Of a DNA stretch of 64,000 nt, positions 11,306-23,900 are shown piece by piece (the first letter of the stretch is position 1; each line of letters starts with the position of its first letter). This DNA is from Isoperla grammatica. Taxonomy: Eukaryota; Arthropoda; Insecta; Plecoptera; Perlodidae. The translations under genes were made by a program, and so were the position numbers. The DNA lies in assembly GCA_945910005.1 (NCBI GenBank), contig OX246740.1:49029353-49093352 (forward strand), given 5' to 3'. The notes under the pieces are model-generated. The model did not search any database. It saw only the letters and a program-made list of their open reading frames with translations, and was not told the DNA's origin.

Positions 11306-11940
11306 TTTATTTTATTTTTAATTAATATTAATCTAAATTCTAAACTATTACAACATTAATTTGAATGTTTGGTTATGTATTATATATGCGGCAGAAAACT
11401 AAATCAGCCACTCTACTTTACTGTTTACCATGTACTTGTGAATTATACACATCAGGATTGATATCTTGATCCGCTACAACTAGGCCTACATAGTTTTTCG
11501 AGTCGCGTGTACGAACAAAACCTGCTATTTGCAGTTGTAAACTTTAGGTATCGGACCGTTAATCGCACAAGTAGGTATATAATCGAGGTATGCAATAAAC
11601 CTTACGGCAATATGTTACGATATTATTTATCCTCAATTCAAACACACTGCTCAGTACTTTCAAGTGAAACGACTGTAACTATTTGTAAACGGGCAACAAC
11701 CTGACTTGTTTATTATTTAGATAGCTATATACTTTTCTGTTTGTTAAAATCAAGGAAAATGCAGCGCAAATAAAGTTTCCCCCACGTAAGTTTATTGTAC
11801 AATGAATTATTAATAAAAGCAATGGACAAGATTGAAACTGAATTCTATCCTCAGCATATGACTTCGTTCAGCGTATCTGGGTTCGATACCAGTTTGATAA
11901 AAATTTGAATTACATTGCCTATCTCTTCACATATATATAT

Positions 11941-12152
11941 ATAATTTAAAACAACATATATTGAAATTTGACTAATATTTTACTCTCTACTTTTAGTTTT
12001 TTTTTAACCGGCGTTACTACACATATATTACACATATATACACATCACACACACACACACACACACATATATATTTTTTAAACAACATAATATATTGAAA
12101 TTTGACAAATATTTTACTCTCTACTTTTAATTTTTTTTTAACCGCCGTTACT
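11941..12152 (+). repeat. 134-bp-offset duplication flanking (CA)n/(TA)n
   Basis: ATTGAAATTTGACTAATATT, continuing TTACTCTCTACTTTTAG and poly-T to AACCGGCGTTACT, is repeated as ATTGAAATTTGACAAATATT through AACCGCCGTTACT. The offset is 134 bases. A (CA)n run at 12047-12068 separates the copies. Confidence 0.75.
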
Positions 12153-12446
12153 TCAACGTTGTGTTGACAAAGCATGTGTCACGTTTATACGCATCGTCGC
12201 GTCGACCGATAAAGCCGTGGTCTTTGTGTACCGATCTCCTCTAGTCACGTGTCCCGGTAAATATAGTCGAGTAAAACCAACATGGCGCGTGTTCGTCCCC
12301 CGACTAAATGATAGGTTTTGTGTTTGTAGTCGAACCGTTAATCACCGCCGTTGTTATACAATCACATTCGCATACACGCGATCCCGTTCCATAGTCTGTG
12401 ACGTCATCCGGCCGTAGCCGATACGATAAAACACAATGTTCATGTT

Positions 12447-12530
12447 TTACTTGGGATTCGAACCCACGCCCTTTCGATGTACTGTGTGGTCGGTCGGTGG
12501 CTCGATCGCGACATTCCGGCGACTCTTGGG
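12447..12530 (-). repeat. tRNA-like SINE fragment, minus strand
   Basis: The minus strand reads GGCGTGGGTTCGAATCCCAA, a well-kept B box with four of five T-stem pairs. Upstream lies GATCGAGCCACCGACCGACC in place of the A box. No intact acceptor stem is visible. Confidence 0.45.
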
Positions 12531-12619
12531 TAATAAATTTGTCTTTGTTTTAATCTCTATATTGTAGTGTTCACTGCTTATGCCTCGAACATAATTGTCG
12601 GTATCGGGATTGTAATCGC

Positions 12620-13650
12620 AATTCGGCAATCGTGAAAATGTTATTGAATTGAAATCTTTCTTTATTTATCACAGTTACATACATTACAAGGTTCACCTTA
12701 TACTTAGTACAGAGTCAATGATTTTTACTTTAAAATCATTTACATTCTAAATATCCCTGATTTGTATATAGGTAATGTGCTATATTCTCTGACACTCTTA
12801 TAAAATAAACTATTACCTTATACATTAGAGTTACAGTGATCTAGATACAAATTATTATCAGCACCTCTTCTAGTCGATTCACTTACATACTTCTAATGTC
12901 GCTTTTGACAATACAATCGCAATAACGTAATGATTTAGCATGAGAAAATGTACGATTGCGATCCCGATTACGATCACGATGCCGACAATTGTGGTTGGGG
13001 CTTTACTGTCTGTTTAGGTGTCGTGATGATTCTTGGTCCGTATTTTGTAGCGTGAACATCTGTATAATCCGGCGTGAGACGGGGTTTTCAGTGGTAAATG
13101 AACTACAGAGTTAGTAGGTATCTTGAAGATGATACAACACAGTATACAGAAGGTTTATTGCAAGGTTTATATGCATACCTCTGTCATATTAAATTTATAT
13201 TCGTCTGCAAAAAGAAAATGAAAATTGAAGACATTTTCCTTGGAATAGTTAAAGATGCATACACTAAAAATACAGTACCAATTCGTGTCAAAAAAGTCAC
13301 GTATAATATAATTTGCATGCCCTTATACTTTGCATGTGTTTTTCAAACAATTATAACTATATTTTATAAAGAATGTATTGTTTGTTGAAACCTTGGTTAC
13401 CAAAGGGCTGAGTTTACTAAATCGGACTCCCTTTATGTCTTGAATTCGAAATACTATGTTCCATTTCCATATCATAATCACTTGAGGATTATTTGTTTAG
13501 TGATACCATCACCATCATCATAATTGAGTTTTTATGAACTGTGTTTGTTTGTTTACTTTCGTTCTGTATTTTTAGTTTCGGTTGAGTAACTTCGCACCTA
13601 TTGTGTGAAATGTTATAGTTCTTGGACCCTTTGGACTCTAGCTCTACTTG
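12620..13650. other. No supported gene
   Basis: AT-rich. A 96-codon open frame at 13098-13388 starts at an ATG three codons after a TTTTCAG acceptor-like site, but it is lysine- and isoleucine-rich, matches nothing I know and has no donor. A short imperfect ATCACGAT/GATCACGATGCCG patch lies near 12960-12985. Confidence 0.4.
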
Positions 13651-13685
13651 CAATAAGAAACAGTGAAATAGTGAAATAACAAGCA

Positions 13686-14023
13686 ACTGGTTCACAACCG
13701 ACGAGTAGTTGCTTATTTCAGTAGTCAAAGCAGCGCCTTAATTGTGTACTTACTATCATTGACTACAACAGCAGCAAAATATCCGGTACCACTGTTTTTG
13801 TTTTGATTTCCGTAGTTGACCTTCTAGTATGGCACTTCTGTGATTGGTTCGTCATAAGGTGCATCATGGGAAGTTGAAATAAGAAATGAAATTGATTAAT
13901 TTCTAATCACTATTTCAATCCACTGTGACGGTTGTGAACCACAGCTTTGTTATTGTATGTTCCAATTCACTTAAGCCTTATTGCTATTTCACTAAACCAA
14001 CTCTTATTTCAATTGTGAGCCAC
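13686..14023. mobile_element. Inverted-repeat element, CTGGTTCACAACCG ends
   Basis: GGTTCACAACCG (13690-13701) is answered by CGGTTGTGAACC (13927-13938), and a third related sequence, TTATTTCAATTGTGAGCC, ends near 14021. Around each lie GAAATA and TTATTTCA motifs in matching inverted order. The element could be 253 bp with an attached fragment, or about 335 bp. Target duplications are not evident, so the class is unknown. Confidence 0.45.
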
Positions 14024-14154
14024 GCTTAAGATGCAAAGTGCCCATACGGCGCACACGACATATACAAAACAAACACAAACATACCCACGCACACGCGCAC
14101 ACACACGTGCACACCCACGTTTAGCCCACGCATACATACGCGCCTTGTGTATGT

Positions 14155-14585
14155 AGGTGGCTCGTTGGTCCAGTGGTTAGCATCCCTGCTTCCAATGCAG
14201 AAGGTCCCGGGTTCAAATACCTCTTCAGGCAGAAGCTTTTTAACTTCTAATGTGGATTCAATTCCATTACTTCTTGGCTTAAGAATTAGTAAACGGGGAC
14301 TTCCTAGCAACGAAGCACTCAATAAATTCAAAGTTGTTCTGAATTGGCCTTGTTGATTCTGGCATCTGTCCGGAGGTGTTCGCACTGTCCAATCACTGAT
14401 TCATCTGTTTCATATTTGGAATATCGATCTTTCATTGGTAATCACTCACTCGTCGATGGTGTTCGAAGCCTACAGGGTTGGGTTAGTCACTTTAAATTAA
14501 AGTCCCCCACTGCAAATCAGTTTAGTTACTGAGTGGGTAGACTCTAAATGTGAATTTATTTTATTTTTATTTTTTATTTATTTAC
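14155..14585 (+). mobile_element. tRNA(Gly)-headed SINE, nearly full length (family 1)
   Basis: The head GTTGGTCCAGTGGTTAGCAT is an A box, CCTGC TTCCAAT GCAGA is an anticodon arm with TCC (glycine-type), and CCCGGGTTCAAATACC is a B box. The body holds the shared core (CCTAGCAACGAAGCACTC at about 14304) and a 3' block with TCGTCGATGGTGTTCGAAGC, TAAAGTCCCCCACTGC and GACTCTAAATGTGAATTTAT. It ends in a TTTTA/TTTA-rich tail. Two more partial copies are at 34418 and 48087. Transcription by RNA polymerase III is inferred from the A and B boxes. Confidence 0.85.
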
Positions 14586-14599
14586 CCCACCCTGTAAAT

Positions 14600-15880
14600 T
14601 CTGTCTATTTACCGTTGAGCATTACATGTTACTGTTGAGCATTACATACATAGGTTTCACGTATATGTAGGCACGCTCACATGTATATATAGAACTTTGG
14701 CAATGAAACTCCGACAATAGGATATGTCAGCTGTGTTTATTTATATACATAGTCTACCCTATTCCTGTGTTAATTGTCTATAAAACATCAATTCGAACTG
14801 ACAAAATGCGATTTACAAACAAACACAAATACGTGCCTGGACGATGTTTAATTAAAATAAAATAATAGTCGATCGTCCTTTGTGCTTTTTGGTCGGTATA
14901 AACTGCGGGAGGTTCTGTATTGGAAACTGTTTTGTCGAAAAACAGAACATGTTTCTAAATTAGTTTTAACGTCAATTCATTCAGTATGCATTGGATACAA
15001 TGTTTTCTAACGTGTTTCGAGTTGATTACGAGGAACATTTTTGTGAAAAGAATAATAATCAAGAAATTAGATTTACATTGATGTTGGTTTAAAATATATT
15101 ACATCGTCTACAATTTCATGTTGTCTGGCTATTTACAATTTATTCTTGTGATATTATATATTTCTCAGGTGTTTTCTTGTCTTTTGGTAAATGAAACGAA
15201 TTTGAGTGAAATCAGAAATTAAAATACAATCCAATGTGTTGATTTATGAAATCGAGAATTCAAATGTTTCTATTCCATAAGTGACTCCCACACTTTGCGA
15301 AAATACACTCCAATAATGGTATCGTATTTATTTATTCCTATTTCACTAAATGAACAAGTTGCAGAAGAACTATCAATATACAACACCGATAATTTGTAAA
15401 GACTAATGGAATACCATCAACAAACCAAACAAAATCTAAAAACGTCATCACTGCTATCAATACTTACAAAAACGTTTTAAAAATCATCATAGAAATCTAC
15501 GAGAAAGCAATTAGCTATAACGTAAAATTCATGTTAGCCAATAAAACGTTTTTAGATAAGAAAAATATATCATTTTTTCATTTTTGCACATCTCATTCTT
15601 TAATTTTCTTCGTCGAGTGACGACAATTGAGACTACTTTGCGAAAGTTTTTAACGACTGCACTTAGTTTCGACGTTTCAAGCGTAAACGATAACATTCTG
15701 ACGTTTTTTGTCTAAGCATCGTTGCCAAAATAAAACCCGAATATCATCGTCAACGTTTCGAATGTGAAACAGTCTCAGTGTTGCGCGTTTCTCATGTACA
15801 TTCCCACTCCGGACTTCCTTACTCGAAGAATACAGACAGATCTGTGTTGACTCTGCCTTATTTCTGTCTTCTGTTAGCTT
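14600..15880. other. No supported gene
   Basis: AT-rich with no open frame of note. Several ACGTTTC-type words occur around 15660-15770 without an organised repeat that I can define. GAGCATTACAT is repeated at about 14617 and 14637. Confidence 0.4.
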
Positions 15881-15888
15881 TAGACTCT

Positions 15889-16235
15889 GCGCACCATTGA
15901 AGGATATGGTAAAGGTATCTCACACCAACAAGTAACATAGTGTCAGGGGAATCAAGACCGCCCACAATTAGTTTCCAACTTAACAAGTGCGAATCACTAA
16001 CGTTTTCCCCGATCATCTAGTAAAATTTTGTTGCGTTAAGTTTTTTGACGGAAACCTGCTTACACGTTTTCTTGTATGTTATCGTCAAAAAACTTACTGC
16101 AACCAAATTGTACTAGATCATCGGGAAAAACGTTAGTGATTCGAGCTTGGAAACTAAATGTGGGCGGTCCGGATACAATCTTACTTCTTGCTGTGAGAGA
16201 CCTTTTTTTTAAGACTGTTGATATTGTGGTGCGTG
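15889..16235. mobile_element. Long fold-back (inverted duplication), arms about 155-160 bp
   Basis: The left arm 15889-16050 and right arm 16083-16235 are imperfect inverted copies. Matching islands, in order, are GCGCACCA, the poly-T/AAAG block, GTATCTCAC, GACCGCCCACAATTAG, TCACTAACGTTTTCCC, ATCTAGTA and AAGTTTTTTGACG. The loop is about 32 bases. The arms differ by one 9-base indel and scattered substitutions. It could be a fold-back transposon or an inverted duplication. Its RNA would form a long hairpin able to feed a Dicer pathway, which is inference. Confidence 0.8.
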
Positions 16236-16489
16236 TACGACTGTACACACTGTGCGTCGCGTTGGGTAGGGTAGGGTGTGAAATCCGGTCCGTGATGTAG
16301 ACGGAGGGTGCGTTCGAGTGCTCACTCGGAGGACAAGAGCCACTTATTGTAGATACTGCGTGTTATGACACTTACTTTGAGCTCTTTGGCGTTGCAGAAT
16401 ATGTTACACGTTGTGACACGATATTGTTTAAGCTCTTGTTATTGTTAAGTGCCTTGTCTCTCGGTTGGATACAATAGACCCAGGCAAAG

Positions 16490-16522
16490 ATATTGGATAG
16501 TCGGATAGTCGGATAGTTGGAC
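16490..16522 (+). repeat. Short GGATAGTC repeat
   Basis: GGATAGTC is repeated two and a half times in succession, ending GGATAGTTGG. A small minisatellite seed. Confidence 0.8.
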
Positions 16523-16934
16523 TAGAGGAGGCATTGGTACTGCTGTCGCTATTGCAATTTAAAGGACGCCATTGATAAATCACATCTAGAGATACGTCTG
16601 TTTAGCATGAATTACATTTTGACATTTTGTAGCCTGAAGTTTGTCTTTTCATCATAAACTTGAATATGAAGGAGTTTATTGCACTTCTAATAAAGAAATT
16701 AAATTGTAGTTCCCTATTCAAAGGAATAAAGGAATGCAAAGATCTTATTTTTTTAAGCTAGCGTTTTATAGCGTGTTGAAACATACATGTACACCGATGA
16801 TTTATCATCTAAAAACTAATCTCTAAAATCTATTCATTTATCTATCAACTAAAATCTATCTCTAATCGTGGATCGCTATATAAATGGTGGTATATATACA
16901 ATTTGAAATAGATTTCCACTGCTTACCACTACGG

Positions 16935-17010
16935 AGTGTTAGGCTCTTGGGTTCAGGGTCTAACTCTGCCTGTCGTAAGATACAACAAATGGACCGACGT
17001 CGCACCCAAC
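16935..17010 (+). repeat. SINE-like conserved motif, copy 2
   Basis: GGGTTCAGGGTCTAACTCTG, continuing CCTGTCGTAAGATACAAC, aligns with 3570-3605. The conserved word is CTCTGCCTNTCGTANGA. Confidence 0.4.
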
Positions 17011-17019
17011 AGAACGGTT

Positions 17020-18345
17020 GAGTACTTCGTAAACACCAAATAAATTATCCAACAAAATATTCTCTTCATATCAAAATATTTAACACGTATTTTATCATCT
17101 TTCTAGACTGGTTCATTGTAGAACAAGACTTCTAACTTGACGTAAGCTCTTTGGATGATTCATCGTAGACGTTACGACGTGATATTTTATAGCCTCTTTG
17201 GAGGGATTCACTGAGGAATGTTTTATTTTTAATATTCGCAAGACGGGAGTGAGTGTATTATGAGACAATCGTTTATACTTTCTTTATAAGCTCTCTGGGA
17301 GTGCGTTACGCATCGGAACTGTTGACGTGACGTAATATGTCTTGTTTGTCTTTTTTTAATTCCAAAGACGTGTATACTCGTTCTATCTTGCTTGTTTGCT
17401 CTTCGTATGGACAAAAACCACTTGCCAAGAAATGTAATTTGTCGTGAAAGAGAAAGATCTTCTCTCACATTTTTTTGCATGCACGCACAGTTGACGGTAA
17501 TTCTCCTACATCCAACAACACTAATTCAAGAGTGCGTATATCTCCTTCCCTTACAGAAGGGTAGTCACTAGTCTTTTAGAACAGATGTTTCGAACAAACA
17601 AAATGACGTTAACTTTTTTTCGTCCAACTTACTTAGCTACTGTGCTTAACGCCACTATACTTTTTTACAACGAGGCTGATCGTGACAGTTACGGTGATGA
17701 ATGTTGATACAAAGTTTAATGGGAAATCCGGTGCTGACTCGTTGCCCACTCCTGGTGAAATTACTGGAAAGCGTCGAGGGAGATGTAGATCCTATATCAA
17801 TGGAAACGTAAATATATAGGAAGGTTGTATATAGTTTCGGCTACCAATGAAATGGAATAGATAAATAAAAGAGGTGGATTGCTTCCGTGGGGACTGTTGG
17901 GAATTAATAAAATATTGGGCGCTCGTGTCAATGCCGGGGAGGGTGGGGGTGAAGGGGAAGGGGGGAGCCGGTATTTGACCGAGACCCCAACCACGGTGTG
18001 TGTTATATTTTTATGAGGTACTGCATTGTTTTCGTATGGCCCTATGTAAACGTTTGTTATGTAAATCTGTAATAAGTCAATGTTTGCACAGCTCGTAAGT
18101 TTCGGTACAACAATAATAAGACGTACTAGTTGTGGAATGACGTTACTTGTCGAGTGAAGGAGGAAGTGGTGTATATAGTGTATACACAAAACGGAAATCA
18201 AATACATTCCTACCTGCTTGCACGTGACGACGAAAGAAAAATAACAACACTCTAGGAGTACTAGATGAGACTTGATCGTTGAGCGAGTGTTGGGCTTATG
18301 GACAATGGCAGCAGCTACATTCACCGGCTAACTTTTTAGTTTTTC
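17020..18345. other. No supported gene; long frame noted
   Basis: A minus-strand frame runs from 18324 to 17797 without a stop, but begins at GTG and passes through the G-rich tract at 17935-17970 as a proline-serine run. No domain, signal or homology is recognisable. The rest is AT-rich. Confidence 0.35.
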
Positions 18346-18350
18346 GTTAA

Positions 18351-18643
18351 GCCCGGTTTACACACGGTAACAAGGTTTAAGGTATAAGGTTTAACGAAGA
18401 ATCAAGCCAGTAGCATCATGGCGTTCACATAACTTCCTAAGACTTAAGGGCTAGAACGAAAGTTGAAAATATTCCAACTTGTTAGCCCTTATCCCTAAAA
18501 TTCTTAGCCTAGCCAATGAGAGACGAGGTTTTATACATCCGGCCAATAGTAGCGATCATAGTAAATCAGTTTGGAAAATACTTTCCTTGGAACAAAATAT
18601 TAAATCTTAAACCTTAAACCTTATAATGGTGTGTAAACCCTGC
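18351..18643. mobile_element. MITE with GGTTTACACAC terminal inverted repeats
   Basis: The left end GCCCGGTTTACACACGG, continuing into AAGGTTTAAGGTATAAGGTT, is matched in inverse by the right end AACCTTAAACCTTATAATGG, continuing GTGTGTAAACCCTGC. The terminal repeats are about 45 bp with a few mismatches. TTAA lies immediately left (18347-18350); the right flank ATTA is not an exact copy. At 293 bp it is non-autonomous, with a possible piggyBac-type origin. Confidence 0.75.
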
Positions 18644-18727
18644 ATTATGGGAATATTATGGCAGAGAATCGGATATGTTATAGTGAAAATTAATACGAAC
18701 CTCCATCCCTGCCTGATCCTACACCAG

Positions 18728-18802
18728 TGTGTGCTTGATAACATGTGTACTCAACTCACCTCCTACCTACGCCACTGCTGTAAAATACTTCCTGTGTCGC
18801 AG
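18728..18802 (+). CDS. Candidate internal exon (weak)
   Basis: A pyrimidine-rich acceptor (CCTGCCTGATCCTACACCAG) precedes a 75-base block that ends at a GTGAGG donor. Frame 1 is open for exactly 25 codons, starting CVLDN and ending PVSQ; frame 2 is open as well. If real it would splice in phase 0 to frame 1 of the block at 19239, which is also open. No domain is recognised. Unrelated open frames bounded by AG and GT are common, so the support is slight. Confidence 0.15.
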
Positions 18803-19238
18803 GTGAGGTGATTATCCAATCCTCCTAGTATAACGAGAGACTTTCTCACTTCTCTGACCTAAACCTGAACGCGCGAGGGCCACGCCATGCACGTTAACCC
18901 CCCCTTTAAACCCCAGCCGCTCTCTGACTTTTACCAACGAGGGGGCGGAGAGAAAATGTCTAATCACCCCACCTTCTGTCTTAGCTCTGCCTGCTCTGTC
19001 TATATAATAATGTATTCAGTTTTAATTAATTAAGTTTCTAGATTAGCGTCGAGTTGTTTGTATCCATGACTTGAAAGAGAATGATAGGGGAGACGTGACT
19101 TTACTTTCAAGACCCTCCGCTAGATTGTGCGGGGACCGGTGACATCAGTGGAGGTAGTGGTGTAGTGTATTTAGCATGCAGGTAGTGTACGCTTACGGCT
19201 TTGCAAATAACTTAACTTCTTTTTCTTTGTTGTTTTAG

Positions 19239-19312
19239 GTGTCGAAAGCGATCGTTACAGCCGATTGGCGGGCGTGCGAACGAGATACCCACCGGAGACT
19301 AGACCGACTAAG
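19239..19312 (+). CDS. Best candidate internal exon, product unknown
   Basis: The sequence CTTCTTTTTCTTTGTTGTTTTAG is a textbook acceptor. It is followed by a 74-base block with far more G and C than its flanks, then AAG and GTATTT, a reasonable donor. Two frames are open throughout: one begins VESDRYSRLAG and ends RYPPETRPTK, the other begins VSKAIVTADWR and ends HRRLDRL. The third meets a stop. The first looks more protein-like. I do not recognise a family. A non-coding exon of a long RNA or 5' leader would look the same. No partner exon is established; 18728-18802 is a possible upstream one. Confidence 0.4.
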
Positions 19313-19574
19313 GTATTTAGTTTTGCAGCTTGTTTTCATGTTGTAGGTAGGTAGTGTAACATATTTTCTAAAAGGATTTAGGAATTCTCGGGAAACTGAT
19401 TAAAAAGTTGGAAAAGTTAATTTATTTATATCGTGCTGGGCGAGAGATGAAATATGTAATGTACCGTTTTGGTGGTTGAATGTGAGAGAAAGAGACGAGG
19501 TTTCCATTGGGGGCAAGATACATTCATGGAAACAGGTGTTTAAGTATAATATAAGTTTATGGTTGTTAACGTAT

Positions 19575-19650
19575 GTGATCTTCGGGTAGGAATCAAACCG
19601 AGAACCTCTTTTGCTCTATACGGACCACAGACCTCACCATTCGAGGTAAC
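19575..19650 (-). repeat. tRNA-like SINE fragment, minus strand
   Basis: The minus strand carries GTTCTCGGTTTGATTCCTAC as a B box, and CGAATGGTGAGGTCTGTGG upstream. The arms are decayed. Confidence 0.35.
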
Positions 19651-19659
19651 GGGGTACGG

Positions 19660-20873
19660 GGAAAAATTAATATTTTGCATTTTTATTTTTGTATTAATAT
19701 TTTGACGTTCTGTACATGAGAAAATTCATATTTACATGTAAAATTGTACAACGATATATAATGCTTGTAGGTTTTTGTTTTTAATCTTATGAATGTTAAA
19801 AGAATAGTGAGTTATGTGTGTATTTATTTATAGTATTTTTCTGTGCAACTTGCTTCTATGTTATTAAAAATGTAAAATTATTATGGTGAAATATGTCCAT
19901 TTCTACGTGACCAGAGTTAGTTAGGACTGCGAATAGAAATGTAACTAGAGCATACATTCAATCGTTATTTACAGAGAGAATAAAATGTAAGACTTATATG
20001 ATTTTGGAGAATTTGTTCGCGTGCAAACAGTTATAACTGGTTGTAACTTTTTGTAACTTTACATATTTAAATTTAAATAGGTTGTAGCTTTAAATATTCA
20101 TCATGAATTTGTACTTATTTTAAGTATGCGTATACCAAAATTTAATAACGTAATTGTCACCTCTACGGAAAAGTAGCGGAAACGCAATAATAGACAAAAC
20201 CCCGATAATGGATACGTTTATTTTCCCGTTTTGTTCCGAAAATTATACAGCTTCTAGAATTCGTCTGACAACAATTTACATTTCAGTCGTATTACCATTG
20301 AAAAACTTATTATTCCCGTGGAAGATTGAACTTTCAAAAGATTGTTTGCACTGGTTTTAGTGAAGTTGAAATAACTTTGAACTTGAAAACTCGTTGGAGT
20401 TGTAAAATTCCCAAGAAAAACAAACAGACCGCAGGACGCGGAATACGGACGACAGAACGAACTTTGGACAGACTGAACTTTGCTTGTTTTACGAGTTTTA
20501 AACGAGATCTGTCAAAATGTCGTCGCCAACTTCCAATCCAACTTTGCATGAACTGTAAATATTATATCCAATATAATAATTTTCTTCGTTGCATCCAATT
20601 CATGCGTTACTCTAAAATGTGAGTTAATTTGGTTTAAAGAAACACTTCATTCTCGAAGTATGAATGTGGTTTATTTGGTCATTTTAATGTATTTAAAAAT
20701 GTAGGCAGAAAGTTAAAAATATTTCTTTTATAGTTCCGGCAATGCTGTAAGGCTTTTTTTTAAGGTTCACTCTTTACAACTCTGTTTTCCATGGATATTT
20801 AAGGAAACCGAAAAAAGTGGCATTACCATCCCAACTCAATCTTGTTTCGTTATTTTAGTGCCTTTCTTGTCTC

Positions 20874-20906
<33 letters not shown>

Positions 20907-23900
20907 TTAATTCGCGAAGCTCATCTAGAGAAGGCCAACTATAAAATAATTCCAAATTAACATATTACACATTACCTATAGTGTCTAGCCCAGCCAGACA
21001 CTATTACCCATGATGCATCTCGCCCATGAAATCCGTGCAGTCTAAAACCATCGTACGTTAACACACATCACCGGAACCGCCTTTCTCCTTTAAAGACTTC
21101 CATTCAAGACACAACTTAATCCTAATGTTCCTTGGAGTTAAAACAGTGTATATAGAAGACAATCTCCTCTAGAAACTAAGGCCTATCATGTCTTGTAATT
21201 GCCAGGTTCGTAACAGAGAACAACCAACCACTCTAGCGACCAGTTTGCAATTTGTACTACATCTGTTCTATAATTGAAGGGGTTGTGCGGGGAGGGGTGG
21301 GGGGGGGGGCTGCTATATCATGCGACTGCAATTGAACTTCATTCATCCCTTGCTGATGTACTCGAGCACAGTGGGGGGAGGGGGGTCCCTTGAGGTTTCT
21401 TCGAGTGTACAGGCTGTTCGTTAACTGTTTGCCTGGATCTAGATTTGATCACGGGACGGGTTCGAGAGAGAACTAATGCGTCTTACTTTCCTTGTTCTAA
21501 TAAGGTTCCGAGTTGGTTTCGATGCAATCGTACTATTTGTGTTTATATACATAGTAAAATTCACGTTCGGTTGATTTTAGTGTGAATCATGTTTTTTTTT
21601 TTTTTTTTTTTTTTACATTTTTTTAAATGAACATTTGGTCGTGTTGGTGGATAAATATAATTGGATTCTAGGTGACTGAGCATTTGTTGCCACCGTGAAC
21701 TATTTTTAGAGCATTCTTTAATTTGTGTAATTATGTTGGTGGTGCAAACCACTGCAAATGTCGATTTTATTTTGCGTTTTGTTCGTTCGTTGTAGATTAT
21801 GGTATTAAATAACGATGAATTTATAAATTTGATTGGAAGTGAACTGATGTGAACTGATGATGAACTGTAAATCTGATGAGATATAAATTTACTAACATTT
21901 ATTAACAAGTGATGAGTAGGTATTTCCCCTATTTTTCTTGTTTATCGTTCTAAACCATGTAGGCTATATAATATGTAAGTTACACATTTTCAAATAATAA
22001 AACATAAAAATAAATACATTTATCGGTTAAATATCTGGTTAACATATTAAAAATATTTAGTTAAGAACACCCACAAAAAATCAAAACGGTAATAAATCAA
22101 AACATGAAAAACTCATTGAAATCAATTTAGATTCCATATTAAAAAGGTCCGTTTATTATATTTTTAAGTGTATGGATTAGTGTTTCTTCCTATCAATTAA
22201 TAAAATTATAAATTAAATTAAATTAAATTGATTATGAATTAATTAGTATCAAGTGATCATAACTGTGATTCAGTATAAAAAAAATATCTAACACTTATTT
22301 GCCCACAAGGGCTGTTTTGATTTGATTCCACTGCAGCATCGTTTACTCTCGATCCCTCCGCCGTTTTACCCCAAGTAGCGCCGTGAGTCAAACGCGATAG
22401 GCCACCGCGCAAATCCGTGCTTAGAATTCTCGCGTCGTAGTCGATGAAGATTATTTATTTATTTTAAGTCCGGCATTGTAAGAAGTGGCCGCTCGCTTGC
22501 CTGCGTGGCTTGCATGATAGTAGTTGTTTTCCTTTTGTTTCGTTCGAGCCAGCCAGCGGGCCAAAATCTAAAATCGAACTCGTGGCGTTTTTACGGTACG
22601 TCTAAAACTTTGATAACCGACAAGTTTGCGTGGCCGAGCTATCTGCGAAGTCGCAAATAACACGTCTTGTGTTGTGAGTTATGGGGGTCATATCTTCGCG
22701 CCGCAACGACTGCCGAGCACAGGGCAACCCTTGCATATCTTAATACGCTTAAAAGACGTTTTATATCCGACACTGACTTTTTGCGAAAAAAACAATAAAA
22801 GTCACCGGGGAAAAGAATTGGCAAATTCTCGTTTCGTGTTTTAATGTGTCTAGTTTTTTGAGGGAATGTTGCCCAAAGCGTGTGGGGTGTTTTGAGTTGG
22901 TATCTGCTACAGTATTTTGTTTTCGAATGAACAATTAATAATTGATTTTAATAATATGGGTTTGAGTTCTTTTTTTCTGCTCTAAGAAAACTTACAAATT
23001 ATTGGTAATGCAACCTGATCGAAATACCACACATATTTTATACATCCTTTATATTTGGCATATGTTTCATGTGTTATTTTATGATTATGTGTATCTAGTT
23101 TTTAGTTGATTTTACAATGGTTTTGCAAACACTATTTGTGTTTAGAGCTGTGCTCTTTTCTGCCAATCCCAATTAATTATCTATGAATGGGAATACAATA
23201 TAATAAATACTAAATAATTGTCGTTTTATGATGACGGTTAATAAATATCATAATAATAATGAGGAATATATGAACACTGATTAATTTGCTATGTTTAACT
23301 AGGCCACAACTAAACAACATTAACACACGGATATCCTTTTAACTGACCATATAGACTAACGTTTCTTTTGACCGAGTTTGTATAGCAATAGCATCAATCA
23401 AATCATATTTCGATTTAGATTTAATATTTACGAACCATTATTTGACGAACTGAGACTTCAAACACATCATATGGCTGAAGGTTCTGTTTTTTATGCTTGC
23501 TATGATACCATTGTTATTCAATTGATGTATATATTATGGGGGAGGGAGATTCTAGCAATAAAATTACCTTCATTGAGTACCTAGTAAAGTGGGTCGTTGC
23601 AATTCACAGAAATTGTAGCCGTATCATATTCATGAATTATTTATAACTTGAAATTTAACTAATGTAATATAATAATCACAATGTAATAGGATCGGGTGTA
23701 TGCGGGATAATACAAAATGAATTGAATTGAAGAAGAGGATTTATTGAACTTTCTAAAATTGCTTATTTGAATTATGAATTGAAAGTTATTAGAATTTATT
23801 AGGTTGATTCTGCGTCAATGCTATTTAAGTAGTTTCATTCAGCAACATGCTACAGTATAGTTTGTCAAGTATTGAGTATAAGTTAACGTCATATGTCTCG

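Noticed and set aside
14155..14225. Possible functional tRNA-Gly(TCC) gene
   Set aside because: The acceptor stem does not pair, the T-stem is broken, and the sequence continues into a SINE body present elsewhere.
16262..16276. GGGTAGGGTAGGG as a telomere-like repeat
   Set aside because: Only three units and not TTAGGG; at most a weak quadruplex motif.
17797..18324. Minus-strand open frame of 175 codons
   Set aside because: It starts at GTG, its first in-frame Met is about 40 codons in, it passes through a G-rich tract as a Pro/Ser run, and it shows no domain. Treated as a chance frame.
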